This document shows positions 18,307-26,397 of a stretch of DNA of 64,000 nt, one piece after another (the stretch's first letter is position 1; every line of letters starts with the position of its first letter). The notes under the pieces were generated by a model. That model ran no database searches. It saw nothing but the letters and a program-made list of their open reading frames with translations, and was not told the origin of the DNA. The stretch is taken from the NCBI GenBank assembly GCA_028824555.1, contig JAPPDJ010000096.1, positions 39,884 to 103,883 on the forward strand, given 5' to 3'. Made by a program: the position numbers and the translations under genes. Source of the DNA: Gammaproteobacteria bacterium (GTDB taxonomy: Bacteria; Pseudomonadota; Gammaproteobacteria; Pseudomonadales; Azotimanducaceae).

Positions 18307-18720
18307 GGCGTCTCTCTCGCGGTCAGCAGTTGGTGTCCGGCTCCGACTCTGCGTCGCTGCGACCAGACGCAATCGTGCGCACCCACGCGCTTCAACTTTG
18401 AATGCGGCAAATTGCGTCGCGAACAAAGCTGTGGGGCATTCCTTCCGCCGCTGAAATGTACCGGACCAGCTCACGCGAGCTGTTGGCGAGCCTCATCCAC
18501 CACGGGATCACCCGGTTCAACCTCCGGGATGCAGTCGCCTCGCGATGGTGGGTTCATCGTCGTCGACGCGCGTTGCGAACGAGGGCGCGAAATGCGAGCC
18601 GCAGCATGGTCTCGCCCGTCGCCAAGGGGCCAGAACCGGAGTTCCGAGACGGTTCGGGGCGAATCAGGTCAACTCCGGCCTCCGAGCCTTTCGGTTTTGT
18701 GGTATGAAATGGGGTATGGG
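18299..18720 (+). pseudogene. Decayed second copy of the HSDR_N-like gene's 3' end and downstream region
   Basis: 18299-18420 matches 15328-15450 (shared words include tctctcgcggtca and cgcaatcg), then about 150 bp are missing. Similarity resumes at about 18463 against 15618 and runs past the stop codon, through gcagtcgcctcgcg, to ctccgagccttt near 18680 (15830 in the first copy). The copy has substitutions and no long open frame. It abuts tRNA-Ser(GCU). Confidence 0.75.
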
Positions 18721-18750
18721 TTATATAAGATATTGTTTTTGCTTCGATAT

Positions 18751-18764
18751 TGGCGGAGAGGGAG
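18751..18764 (+). other. Putative right attachment core (attR) in the tRNA-Ser 3' end
   Basis: tggcggagagggag, identical to 11683-11696. Integration would leave the tRNA intact because the element brings a matching 3' end. The same 14 bases occur at the 3' end of tRNA-Ser(GGA) at 53606, so either gene could be a target. Sub-terminal sequences also match: ggtacgaaatggggtac at 11831 and ggtatgaaatggggtat at 18701. Confidence 0.6.
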
Positions 18765-18840
18765 GGATTCGAACCCTCGATGGGGTTTAGCCCATACTCC
18801 CTTAGCAGGGGAGCGCCTTCAGCCGCTCGGCCACCTCTCC
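18751..18840 (-). tRNA. tRNA-Ser(GCU)
   Basis: Reads GGAGAGGTGGCCGAGCGGCT at its 5' end on the minus strand, with anticodon GCT in CTGCTAAGG, a long variable arm as in class II tRNAs, a TTCGAAT T-loop and an encoded CCA. The 14 bases at the 3' end (18751-18764) are repeated at 11683-11696, marking it as an integration target. Confidence 0.97.
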
Positions 18841-18880
18841 GTGGCCCAGCGTCCGTGTTGGGCCGCGCGAATCGTCTGAC

Positions 18881-18957
18881 TGGCGCTCCGAGCAGGATTC
18901 GAACCTGCAATCCCCGGCTTCGTAGGCCGATGCCTTATCCAGTTTGGCCATCGGAGC
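18881..18957 (-). tRNA. tRNA-Arg(ACG)
   Basis: 77 bases on the minus strand. GCTCCGATGGCCAAACTGGA opens the acceptor and D arms, the anticodon loop is CCTACGAAG (ACG), the T-loop is TTCGAAT, and CCA is encoded. The acceptor stem GCTCCGA/TCGGAGC pairs fully. Confidence 0.97.
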
Positions 18958-19131
18958 TAGCAGGGGGCGGATTGTAGCGGATAAAGCTGGTGTGGGGGCG
19001 ACCTGCGTGCGAGACCGAGGGTTTTGGATCAAGTGTTGCTAGCGTGAAGCAGAGGATCGGCGGTGCTGAGGCCCGACCGATTGGGGCTCCAAGGTGCTAT
19101 GCTTCGCCGCTTGTCTCGATCAGGGGGCCGA

Positions 19132-22100
19132 ATGCGTCGACTGGCCGCTCTCTCGCTCTTGCTTTGTGCGCCGCTTGCCGGGGCCGACTACTGGGTTTCC
19201 ATTGGCAGTTTCGCTCGCGCCGAGCAGGCCGGAAGGCTGGCTGCGACTGCGACGCAAAAGGTCGGCGTGGAGTTTTCGGCTCGGGCGTTCGAGACGGGGT
19301 CGGGCACGACCTATCGGGTTGTGGCCGGGCCGCATGGGGATGCCGCCGGTGCGGATGGTGATCGGGCGAAGGCTGTCGGCGCGGGATATGCCGATGCATG
19401 GGTCGTTCCGCCGCGCGCCTCGATGGGGGTTGGCCAGGCTGTGGTGGCGGCGCCTGCGGCTCCTGCAGCATCGCCGGCCTCTCCAGCGGTGGCGCCTATT
19501 GCGGAAACGAGCGACGCGGACTTGCCTGCCGTGGACTACGGCATCGAGAGCGATCCCTTGCTCGAAGAGCTTCTGGGCGACGATCTGCTGCTGTCGGACG
19601 ATGTGCTTTTGGGCGACGACTACCTGACGGACTTCTCCGAAGACCAGTCGGTGGAGGAATGGCTGAAGGCCATTGAGGCCGAGGCGGCGCAATCGATCGA
19701 GGTGACGGCTCCTGTGCCGGTTCAGCCGAGGACGGCGCCGGCGACGCCGGACGCGCTGCCGGAGGAGCTCGGGGAACCGCCGCCGGAGGATTACGGCGCG
19801 CATCGGCTGCGGCGTGGCAGCGCGATGGGCGCGCCCTCCGAATCTGCGGCGCCACAACCGCCTGCAACCACCGTGACACCTTCAGCACCCTCGCCTGCCG
19901 CAGATCCGGGGGCGCGCTCGCCAGCGGAACCATCCGTGGGCAGGGGCGCGAGAGGCTTCCCGCCAGAGGAGGAGCCCCTCCCTTCCTACGCGTATCAGGT
20001 CGCCGCGACGATGATGGCCACCACGCAAGGCGCCGGGGAGGTCGCCGCGCTAGGCCCTTTTGACGCGACTGCGCCGCCGAGCAGTGCGGCGCCGCTTCCC
20101 GAAGAGGAGCATTTCGTCCAGGCCGCGGCGCTCTCGCTGCAGGCTACCGGCGATCACATTCCCCTGGCACGCCGCCCCAACGATTCGCGTGTGCGGATTG
20201 ACGGACGACTCGACGACGATGCATGGGATGAGCTTGCGGTGCATGACCGATTCGTTTCGGTCGATCCCGACACCTTGCGTCCGAGTGATTTGCCGACGCG
20301 GGTGCGCATCTTCTACAACGACCGGGGCCTCTATGTCGGCGCGGACATGGTGCAGGACCCGGAGACATTAGTGCAGGTGCTGTCGTCGCGGGACAAGTAT
20401 CTGCGACGCGACTACTTCTCCTTCACGCTCGACACCTCAGGCGAGGGGCGTTACGGCTATTGGTTCCAGGTGAGTCTTGGCGGGAGCGTTTCGGACGGCA
20501 CGATCCTGCCGGAGCGGCAGTTCAGTAGAACGTGGGATGGCGCCTGGCATGGCGCTTCGGCGCGCACGGACACGGGCTGGAGTGCCGAGTTCTTCATCCC
20601 TTGGTCGCTCGTGAGCATGCCGAGGCTCGAAGGCGACCGAGCCATGGGACTGTATGCGTCGCGGATGATCGCCTATCGCGACGAGCGACTCGGCTGGCCG
20701 GCGCTGCCGTTCACGCTGCCGCAGTTCATGTCGGCGTTTCAGAAGCTCGCGCTGTCTGAGGTGAATCCGCGCCAGCAATACAGCGCGACGCCCTATGTCT
20801 CAACCACGCAGGACATGGTGGCGGGGCGCACGGGGCGCAAGGCCGGGCTTGACGTGTATTGGCGGCCCTCTTCCAACTTCCAGCTCACAAGCACGCTGAA
20901 TCCCGACTTCGGCAACGTCGAGGCAGACGACGTGATCGTCAACCTCACCCGCTACGAGACGTTCTTCCCGGAGAAGCGCCTGTTCTTCCAGGAAGGGCAG
21001 GAAATCTTCACCACCAACTCGCGGTTTTTGGCCGACACGGTGATGCTGCACACGCGGCGCATCGGCAGAGCGCCGCTGCGCCCCGACTTGCCTGAGGATG
21101 TGGTGGTGGATGCAGCCGAGTTTCGGCGTCCTTTGGACGTGCTCGGTGCGCTCAAGGCCACCGGGCAGCAGGGCGCGTTTCGCTTTGGTCTTCTTGGCGC
21201 GGCGGAGGATGACGGGCAGTTCCAGGGCCTCGACGCCGATGGCACGGCAGTGACCCTCATCTCGCCGGGACGCGACTACGGCGCGGCACGACTGCTTTAT
21301 GAGCACGCCAACGGGGGCTATCAGGCACTTGGCTGGATGTCCACGGCAGTGACGCATCCAAACCGCGAGGCGTACGTTCATGCGGTGGATGGACACTTCG
21401 TGAGCCCTGGCGGTACGTGGACGGCGGACGCGCAGGTGATGCAGTCGGAAATCGTCGGAGGCGAGCGTGGCGCCGGGGGCATCGTCGACATCAACTTCTC
21501 GCCGAGCAAGGGTCAACGGCACATGCTGTCCGTGGATGTGTTTGACGACAAGGTGGACATTCGCGACATGGGCTATCTGCGTCGCAACGATCTGCGCAAG
21601 TTCCGCTACCGCTATCGATTTTCGCGCTCCGGTATGGAGCGGCTGCGGGAGGTGCGAACGTATCTCTTTACCACTGGCTCGTGGAACGGCGTCGGGCGCA
21701 TGGTAGGGGCCTGGCTCGGGCTCGATCAACGGCTGACCCTGTCGAACCTCTCGCAACTGCGCTTCACGGGCGACTTGATGCCGCGGCAGTACGACGACTG
21801 GAGCAGCCCAGGGCGGGTGTTCCGGGTTGGGGACCAGTGGAACACCGAGGTTCGGTATGAGTCCGACCCATCGCGTCGCATATCGTGGATCGTGCGGCAT
21901 TTGTGGGGGGAGGAGGAGCTCGGCGACGCAACGCGTCGCACGCAGGGATTCGTGACGTGGCGGCCGAACGATCGGCTGACGATGAACCTCGGCGTCGGGA
22001 TGCGCGACCGGGACGCGTGGCTGTTGCATCGGGGCAGCGGGCGGTTCGTTGCCTACGAAGCGGAGGAACTGGCGCCGAACCTCGACTTCGATTTCTTCCT

Positions 22101-22449
22101 CACGGCACGGCAGCACTTCCGATTGGCGCTGCAGTGGGTGGCCATCAAGGCTAATGGGCAACGGGCGTTCATGGCGCCAGATTCGGCCGGCGACCTAGTA
22201 CCGCTGGCTGCGCCGGACAGAACCAGCGACGATTTTGCCCTCTCGCGCATGAACTTCCAGCTTCGCTATCGCTGGGAACTCGCGCCGCTCTCGGATCTCT
22301 TCGTGGTGTACACCACCAACGCGGGGCTTTCTGGGGGTGGGGACTCGGAGTATTTGCGGCAGGACTACTCCCGGACGTTCGCCAACACTTGGGAAGAGAC
22401 GCTCGGCGAGCAGTTGGTGGTGAAGCTCCGCTATCGGTTGGGCTCCTGA
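19132..22449 (+). CDS. SPOR domain plus DUF5916 outer-membrane-like protein
   Basis: 1105 residues from the ATG at 19132, which gives a signal peptide (MRRLAALSLLLCAPLAGA) after a G-rich ribosome site. Residues about 19-90 look like a SPOR peptidoglycan-binding domain (DYWVSIGSFARAEQAGRLA). A long low-complexity linker rich in A, P and E follows (about 110-340). After it comes a CBM9/DOMON-like beta domain (RIDGRLDDDAWDEL, then GLYVGADMV and YFSFTLDTSGEG) and then the DUF5916 part (LNPDFGNVEADD, NLTRYETFFPEKRLFFQEG), whose many aromatic-ended strands suggest a beta-barrel. Function unknown. A SPOR domain on this family could place it at the septum. Confidence 0.8.
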   Translation: MRRLAALSLLLCAPLAGADYWVSIGSFARAEQAGRLAATATQKVGVEFSARAFETGSGTTYRVVAGPHGDAAGADGDRAKAVGAGYADAWVVPPRASMGVGQAVVAAPAAPAASPASPAVAPIAETSDADLPAVDYGIESDPLLEELLGDDLLLSDDVLLGDDYLTDFSEDQSVEEWLKAIEAEAAQSIEVTAPVPVQPRTAPATPDALPEELGEPPPEDYGAHRLRRGSAMGAPSESAAPQPPATTVTPSAPSPAADPGARSPAEPSVGRGARGFPPEEEPLPSYAYQVAATMMATTQGAGEVAALGPFDATAPPSSAAPLPEEEHFVQAAALSLQATGDHIPLARRPNDSRVRIDGRLDDDAWDELAVHDRFVSVDPDTLRPSDLPTRVRIFYNDRGLYVGADMVQDPETLVQVLSSRDKYLRRDYFSFTLDTSGEGRYGYWFQVSLGGSVSDGTILPERQFSRTWDGAWHGASARTDTGWSAEFFIPWSLVSMPRLEGDRAMGLYASRMIAYRDERLGWPALPFTLPQFMSAFQKLALSEVNPRQQYSATPYVSTTQDMVAGRTGRKAGLDVYWRPSSNFQLTSTLNPDFGNVEADDVIVNLTRYETFFPEKRLFFQEGQEIFTTNSRFLADTVMLHTRRIGRAPLRPDLPEDVVVDAAEFRRPLDVLGALKATGQQGAFRFGLLGAAEDDGQFQGLDADGTAVTLISPGRDYGAARLLYEHANGGYQALGWMSTAVTHPNREAYVHAVDGHFVSPGGTWTADAQVMQSEIVGGERGAGGIVDINFSPSKGQRHMLSVDVFDDKVDIRDMGYLRRNDLRKFRYRYRFSRSGMERLREVRTYLFTTGSWNGVGRMVGAWLGLDQRLTLSNLSQLRFTGDLMPRQYDDWSSPGRVFRVGDQWNTEVRYESDPSRRISWIVRHLWGEEELGDATRRTQGFVTWRPNDRLTMNLGVGMRDRDAWLLHRGSGRFVAYEAEELAPNLDFDFFLTARQHFRLALQWVAIKANGQRAFMAPDSAGDLVPLAAPDRTSDDFALSRMNFQLRYRWELAPLSDLFVVYTTNAGLSGGGDSEYLRQDYSRTFANTWEETLGEQLVVKLRYRLGS

Positions 22450-22467
22450 CCCGCAAGCTAGGTCGGC

Positions 22468-23178
22468 ATGTGCGGGCGCTACAACGTTGTCTCGGATGCT
22501 GCGGCGTTGCGAGCCGCGTATTCGATGCTCGAAATACTCGAAGAGGAGATCGGCGAGGAACTGACCGCCAACTACAACTGCGCGCCCACGGATTCGCTGC
22601 CGATCATCCGACACCGGCCCGGCCGGGATGCAGCAGTGCTGGAAACCGCGCATTGGGGGTTGGTGCCGTTTTGGGCAAAGGACCGGAAGTCAGCCGCGCG
22701 GATGATCAACGCTCGGGCGGAGTCGCTTGGTGAGCGGCGGGCATTTCGGGATTCCGCTGAGCGGCGGCGCTGCCTGGTCCCTGCCACCGGCTGGTATGAG
22801 TGGCGCAAGGAAGGAAGTGTCCGGCAGCCGTGTGTGTTCGAATCCCAAGGCGTGATGACCTTTGCGGGTTTGTGGGCGTGGAACTCCTCGCTCCGCCTTG
22901 TCAGCTACACCATCGTCACCGTGGCGGCGAATTCTGTCGTGGAACCTTGGCATGACCGGATGCCGGCGATGCTCGGCGAGCACGAACTTGCGTGTTGGCT
23001 CGATCCCGATGCGACGCTGGCGGACGTGATGCCGCTGCTCAAGCCCTATGCAGGCAACGACCTGTCCGCGCGTCGGGTAAGCCGTCGTGTTGGCGATGTG
23101 CGGCAGAACGATGCGGGGTTGCTCTGCGAGGACGGCGACGAGGACGGTCGCGGAAGGCCCCTGACGCTGCCGCTTTAG
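22468..23178 (+). CDS. yedK: SOS response-associated peptidase family protein (HMCES/YedK)
   Basis: 236 residues starting MCGRY, so Cys2 becomes the N-terminal catalytic residue after Met removal. It forms a thiazolidine crosslink with abasic sites in single-stranded DNA, shielding them. Other conserved positions are visible: N81 in MINARAES, E111 in GWYEW and H162 in EPWHDRMP. Length and order fit the family. It starts 18 bp after the DUF5916 gene, probably cotranscribed, and faces the carboxyltransferase gene convergently. Confidence 0.93.
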   Translation: MCGRYNVVSDAAALRAAYSMLEILEEEIGEELTANYNCAPTDSLPIIRHRPGRDAAVLETAHWGLVPFWAKDRKSAARMINARAESLGERRAFRDSAERRRCLVPATGWYEWRKEGSVRQPCVFESQGVMTFAGLWAWNSSLRLVSYTIVTVAANSVVEPWHDRMPAMLGEHELACWLDPDATLADVMPLLKPYAGNDLSARRVSRRVGDVRQNDAGLLCEDGDEDGRGRPLTLPL

Positions 23179-23182
23179 GCCT

Positions 23183-24736
23183 TCAGGGCGTGTAGGTCGG
23201 GCCGCTGCGTGGGCCCAACTGGGTCTTGACGATGGGCCAGGCGTCTTCGATGAAGTCCACCAGAAGTGGGCGGGTGTCGCGGGGGTCGATCATCTCCTCG
23301 ATGCCGAAGGCGTGCGCGTTGCGGAAGGGGCTTGAGATGGATTGCAGGCGCGCCTCGATTTCCTGGCGCTTTGCCTCCGGGTCTTCGGCGTTCTCGATCT
23401 CGCGCTTGTAGGCAATGGCCGCGCCGCCTTCGATGTGCATGGAGCCACCGTGCGTGGAGGGCCAGCAGAAGCGACGGTAGAGGGCATCGCCGCCGCGTTG
23501 GTGCAAGCCGCCGGCAACGCCGTAGAGCTGACGCATGACGATGCAGACATAGGGCGTGCGGCTCTGAGTTAGGGTGGTCACCACACGAGCGCCGGCACGG
23601 ACGATGCCAAGCTTTTCTTGGGCAGGGCCCACGGAAAAGCCCGGTTCATCGGCGAAGTACACCAGCGGCAGGTGGAACGTCTCGCAGAGCTCGATCAGGC
23701 GGATGGTCTTCTCGCCGGCGGCGATGTCCATGGAGCCGCCGTTGAACTTCGGGTGGTTGGCCATCACGCCCACCGGCCGACCGTTGATTCGAGCGAGGCC
23801 CGTCACTCGAGCGCGCCCGTAGTACGGTGCCATCTCGAAGAAGCTGCCGCGATCCAACACCGCGTCCAGCACCTTGCGCGGGTCGTAGATCTTGCGTCGG
23901 TCTCGGGGGACGATGCCGATGAGCGATTCATCACGGCGATTGGCGTCGTCTTCGGGTTCCACGGACGGCGGCTCGCCCCAGATGCTCTGGGGCAGGTAGG
24001 ACAGGAAGCGGCGCACCTGGGCGATGGCGTCGGCCTCGTCCTCGGCAAGGTTCATGATGACGCCGTTGCGCAGCTGCACGCGCTCGTCGCCGAGTTCTTC
24101 CTTGGTGATGCTGCGGCCCGTGGCCTGTTCTACCACCTTGGGGCCGGCAACGAAGACCTGGCTCGTGTTCTTCACCATCACGTTGAAGTGGCACATGCAG
24201 GCCTGCACCGCCGGCAGACCGGCGACGGAGCCGAGCACGGCGGAGACCACCGGCACGCGCTGCATCAGGTCGGCGGAGACGTTGGTGCCGGCGTTGCCGG
24301 GCAGATAGGTGCGGCCGATCTGTTCAAAGGTGCGCACGCTGCCGCCGGTGGCGTCGAGCAAGCGCACGTAGGGGATGCGCGCGTTCATGGCGAACTGTTC
24401 CGCAAAGCCGCCCTTGTTGCCGACGGCGGCGTCCGCTGCCCCGCCGCGAATGGTGAAATCGCCGCCGGAGAAGGCGACCTTGCGGCCGTCGATGCGAACC
24501 GTGCCAGCGACGGAGTTGGCTGGCTTGAGAGCCGTCACTTGGTCGCCCTCCCAGTTCGCGGTGCCGGCGATGGTGCCGATTTCGTGGAAGGTGCCCGGGT
24601 CTTCAAGCAAGGCCACGCGCTCGCGCACGGTGAGGCGGCCGCGACCGTGGTGGAAAGCGACGCTGTCGGCGCCGCCCATTTCCTTGGCGAATCCCACCTG
24701 TCGGGTCAGTTCATCGACTTCCGGCTGCCAGCTCAT
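23183..24736 (-). CDS. Acyl-CoA carboxylase beta (carboxyltransferase) subunit
   Basis: 517 residues from the ATG at 24736 (MSWQPEVDELTRQVGFAKEM). It shows the two crotonase-like carboxyltransferase halves: GGDFTIRGGAADAAVGNKGG and RIPYVRLLDATGGS in the first, then VGVMANHPKFNGGSMD, LPLVYFADEPGFSVG and AYKREIENAEDPEAKR in the second. It transfers carboxyl from biotin to an acyl-CoA such as propionyl- or methylcrotonyl-CoA. No biotin carboxylase or biotin carrier gene is nearby, so its partner must be elsewhere. It is divergent from the DsbA-fold pair. Confidence 0.9.
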   Translation of the reverse strand: MSWQPEVDELTRQVGFAKEMGGADSVAFHHGRGRLTVRERVALLEDPGTFHEIGTIAGTANWEGDQVTALKPANSVAGTVRIDGRKVAFSGGDFTIRGGAADAAVGNKGGFAEQFAMNARIPYVRLLDATGGSVRTFEQIGRTYLPGNAGTNVSADLMQRVPVVSAVLGSVAGLPAVQACMCHFNVMVKNTSQVFVAGPKVVEQATGRSITKEELGDERVQLRNGVIMNLAEDEADAIAQVRRFLSYLPQSIWGEPPSVEPEDDANRRDESLIGIVPRDRRKIYDPRKVLDAVLDRGSFFEMAPYYGRARVTGLARINGRPVGVMANHPKFNGGSMDIAAGEKTIRLIELCETFHLPLVYFADEPGFSVGPAQEKLGIVRAGARVVTTLTQSRTPYVCIVMRQLYGVAGGLHQRGGDALYRRFCWPSTHGGSMHIEGGAAIAYKREIENAEDPEAKRQEIEARLQSISSPFRNAHAFGIEEMIDPRDTRPLLVDFIEDAWPIVKTQLGPRSGPTYTP

Positions 24737-24802
24737 GGGTGGATTGCCCTCGCGCCAAGACAAACGCGCAACTCTAGCAGAGGCGACTGCTATGATCCTC
24801 AC

Positions 24803-25558
24803 ATGGCTGACGTTGCACTCCATCCGCTCGAGTCGGACTCGCCGCTCATCTGCTATCTCGACATCAAGAGCCCCTATGCCTATCTCGCCAAGGACCCCAC
24901 GCGGCAGTTGGAGCGGGATTTCGGCATCGAGGTGGACTGGCGGCCCCTCACGCTCAACATTCCGAGCTTCCTCGGCTCGGCTCGCACAGACAAGAAGGGC
25001 AAGGTGGTGGAGAGCAAGCGCTCTCCGCGGCAGTGGCAGTCGGTGCGCTACGCCTACATGGACGCCAAGCGCTATGCGCGGCTGAAGGACATCCTGGTGT
25101 ACGGGCCCCAGAAGATCTGGGATTCGTCGCTCGCGGGCGTCGCCATGCTGTGGACGAAGCGCGAGGGGCGCACGGTGCTGGCGCGCTGGCTCGATCTCAC
25201 CTACGAGCGGTTCTGGCAGCGCGACCTCGACATCGAGGATGCCGACGTGGTGGCTGCCATCGTGCGCGAGGCCGGGGGAGACGGCGATGGCTACCTTGCG
25301 TTCCTCGCCGGGGAAGGCCGTGAGGAGCACGATCGGTTGCAGGCTGCACTGCATCCGGTGGGGGTGTTTGGCGTGCCCACCTATGTCATTGACGGCGAAA
25401 TACTTTTCGGTCGCGAGCATCTCCCGACCGTGCGCTGGATGCTTGGCGGCCGCGACGGGCCGGCGCCAGACATCGCCTACGACAGCTTCGACGTTGCCGT
25501 AGCAGTTTCTGCGCCAGCAGAAACTGCCAACGCGCCCGAAGGGCGCGCGCGCCCATGA
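24803..25558 (+). CDS. DsbA-fold protein, 2-hydroxychromene-2-carboxylate isomerase-like (1)
   Basis: 251 residues starting MADVALHPLESDSPLICYLD. The N-terminal strand LICYLDIKSPYAYLA and the C-terminal VFGVPTYVIDGEILFGREHL match the thioredoxin-fold family that includes HCCA isomerase. The CxxC of DsbA is absent, so it is a glutathione-dependent isomerase-like or unknown enzyme rather than an oxidase. The last 20 residues (VSAPAETANAPEGRARP) are encoded by an intergenic-type hairpin repeat at 25502-25549 that has extended the frame. The stop overlaps the next start by four bases. Confidence 0.8.
   Translation: MADVALHPLESDSPLICYLDIKSPYAYLAKDPTRQLERDFGIEVDWRPLTLNIPSFLGSARTDKKGKVVESKRSPRQWQSVRYAYMDAKRYARLKDILVYGPQKIWDSSLAGVAMLWTKREGRTVLARWLDLTYERFWQRDLDIEDADVVAAIVREAGGDGDGYLAFLAGEGREEHDRLQAALHPVGVFGVPTYVIDGEILFGREHLPTVRWMLGGRDGPAPDIAYDSFDVAVAVSAPAETANAPEGRARP
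25502..25549. repeat. Hairpin repeat inside a coding 3' end
   Basis: gcagtttctg at 25502-25511 pairs with cagaaactgc at 25518-25527, followed by a second hairpin, cgcgcccgaagggcgcg. The phrase ccaacgcgcccg(a/t)agggcgcgcg recurs at about 62518, again just before a start codon. Here it lies 6 bp before the ATG at 25555. Confidence 0.65.
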
Positions 25559-26145
25559 TCGATTTCGTCTTCGACTTCACCTCGGTGGACTGCTGGCTTG
25601 CGTTCGGCCCGACCTGCCGTCTCGCCGACGAGCTTCGGGTGCCGGTGAACTGGCTGCCCATGCGCGTCCCGGCGAAGGCAGCGGCTGAAGCGAAGGAGAA
25701 CGAAACGGTTGCGGAGCGACATGCTCGGGTGCGTGCGGAGTACATGGCATCGGAGAACGCCCGCTATGCCGAACGCCTTGGTGTGCCGCTGAAGCGCAGC
25801 GGCGCAGGCGTGGATTCTTGGCTTGCGGCCGCTGCCTCCATCTGGGCCAGCGAACACGACGCGGGTCGAGAGTTCGTAGGGCACGTGTTCGAGGGGTTCT
25901 GGGAGGCGCGGCTCGACATCGAGAATGCGGCGGCCATCACGGGCATTCTTGAAGAGCTGGGTGCGCCTGGCTTCGACTTGGAGGTGGGCGCGCGAAGGCT
26001 TGAGGAACTGCGTGAGGAACTCGCGGAGCGAGGCGCGTTCGGCATTCCCACCTATCTGGTGGAGGGGCAGATGTTCATGGGTCGCCAACACCTGCCCATG
26101 ATCCGCTGGCTGCTGACGGGGCAGGAGGGGCCGGGCCCGCTATAG
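25555..26145 (+). CDS. DsbA-fold protein, 2-hydroxychromene-2-carboxylate isomerase-like (2)
   Basis: 196 residues. MIDFVFDFTSVDCWLAFGPT at the N-terminus corresponds to the fold's first strand and active-site helix, with a serine-type entry and no CxxC. GAFGIPTYLVEGQMFMGRQH at the C-terminus contains the conserved cis-proline region (IPTY). It is coupled to the previous gene by an ATGA overlap and shares its fold, so the two may form a heterodimer or act in sequence. Such proteins often sit beside acyl-CoA and aromatic degradation genes. Substrate unknown. Confidence 0.8.
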   Translation: MIDFVFDFTSVDCWLAFGPTCRLADELRVPVNWLPMRVPAKAAAEAKENETVAERHARVRAEYMASENARYAERLGVPLKRSGAGVDSWLAAAASIWASEHDAGREFVGHVFEGFWEARLDIENAAAITGILEELGAPGFDLEVGARRLEELREELAERGAFGIPTYLVEGQMFMGRQHLPMIRWLLTGQEGPGPL

Positions 26146-26152
26146 ACAAGAA

Positions 26153-26372
26153 GGGCGACGCATGCGTCGCCCCTACGGTGCGGAGGGCGAACATAGGCCT
26201 CGAAACGGGGCAAGGGCCACCAGGGGGCGACGGGATGCGCCTCTCGGACGGCGGGACCACGTGCGTAGGGCGAACATAGGTCTCGAAACGGGGCGACGGG
26301 CCTTCAGGGGGGCGCTGGGATGCGCCTCTGGGACGCGGGATCATGTGCGTAGGGGCGACGCATGCGTCGCCC
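26153..26372. repeat. Composite repeat: two about 84-bp units bracketed by 20-bp palindromes
   Basis: The perfect palindrome gggcgacgcatgcgtcgccc occurs at 26153-26172 and 26353-26372. Between them a unit containing agggcgaacataggcctcga, then gatgcgcctct and a cgtgcgtag-like end, is present twice with some differences. The whole block fills the gap between two convergent genes. Confidence 0.8.
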
Positions 26373-26397
26373 GTGTTGGGATTTGTCGCGTGTCTCG

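Noticed and set aside
20800..22161. 450-codon minus-strand frame
   Set aside because: Antisense shadow of the DUF5916 gene without family likeness.
23618..24802. Upstream extension of the first DsbA-fold gene
   Set aside because: It is antisense to the carboxyltransferase gene. The real start is the ATG at 24803, which begins the recognisable fold.
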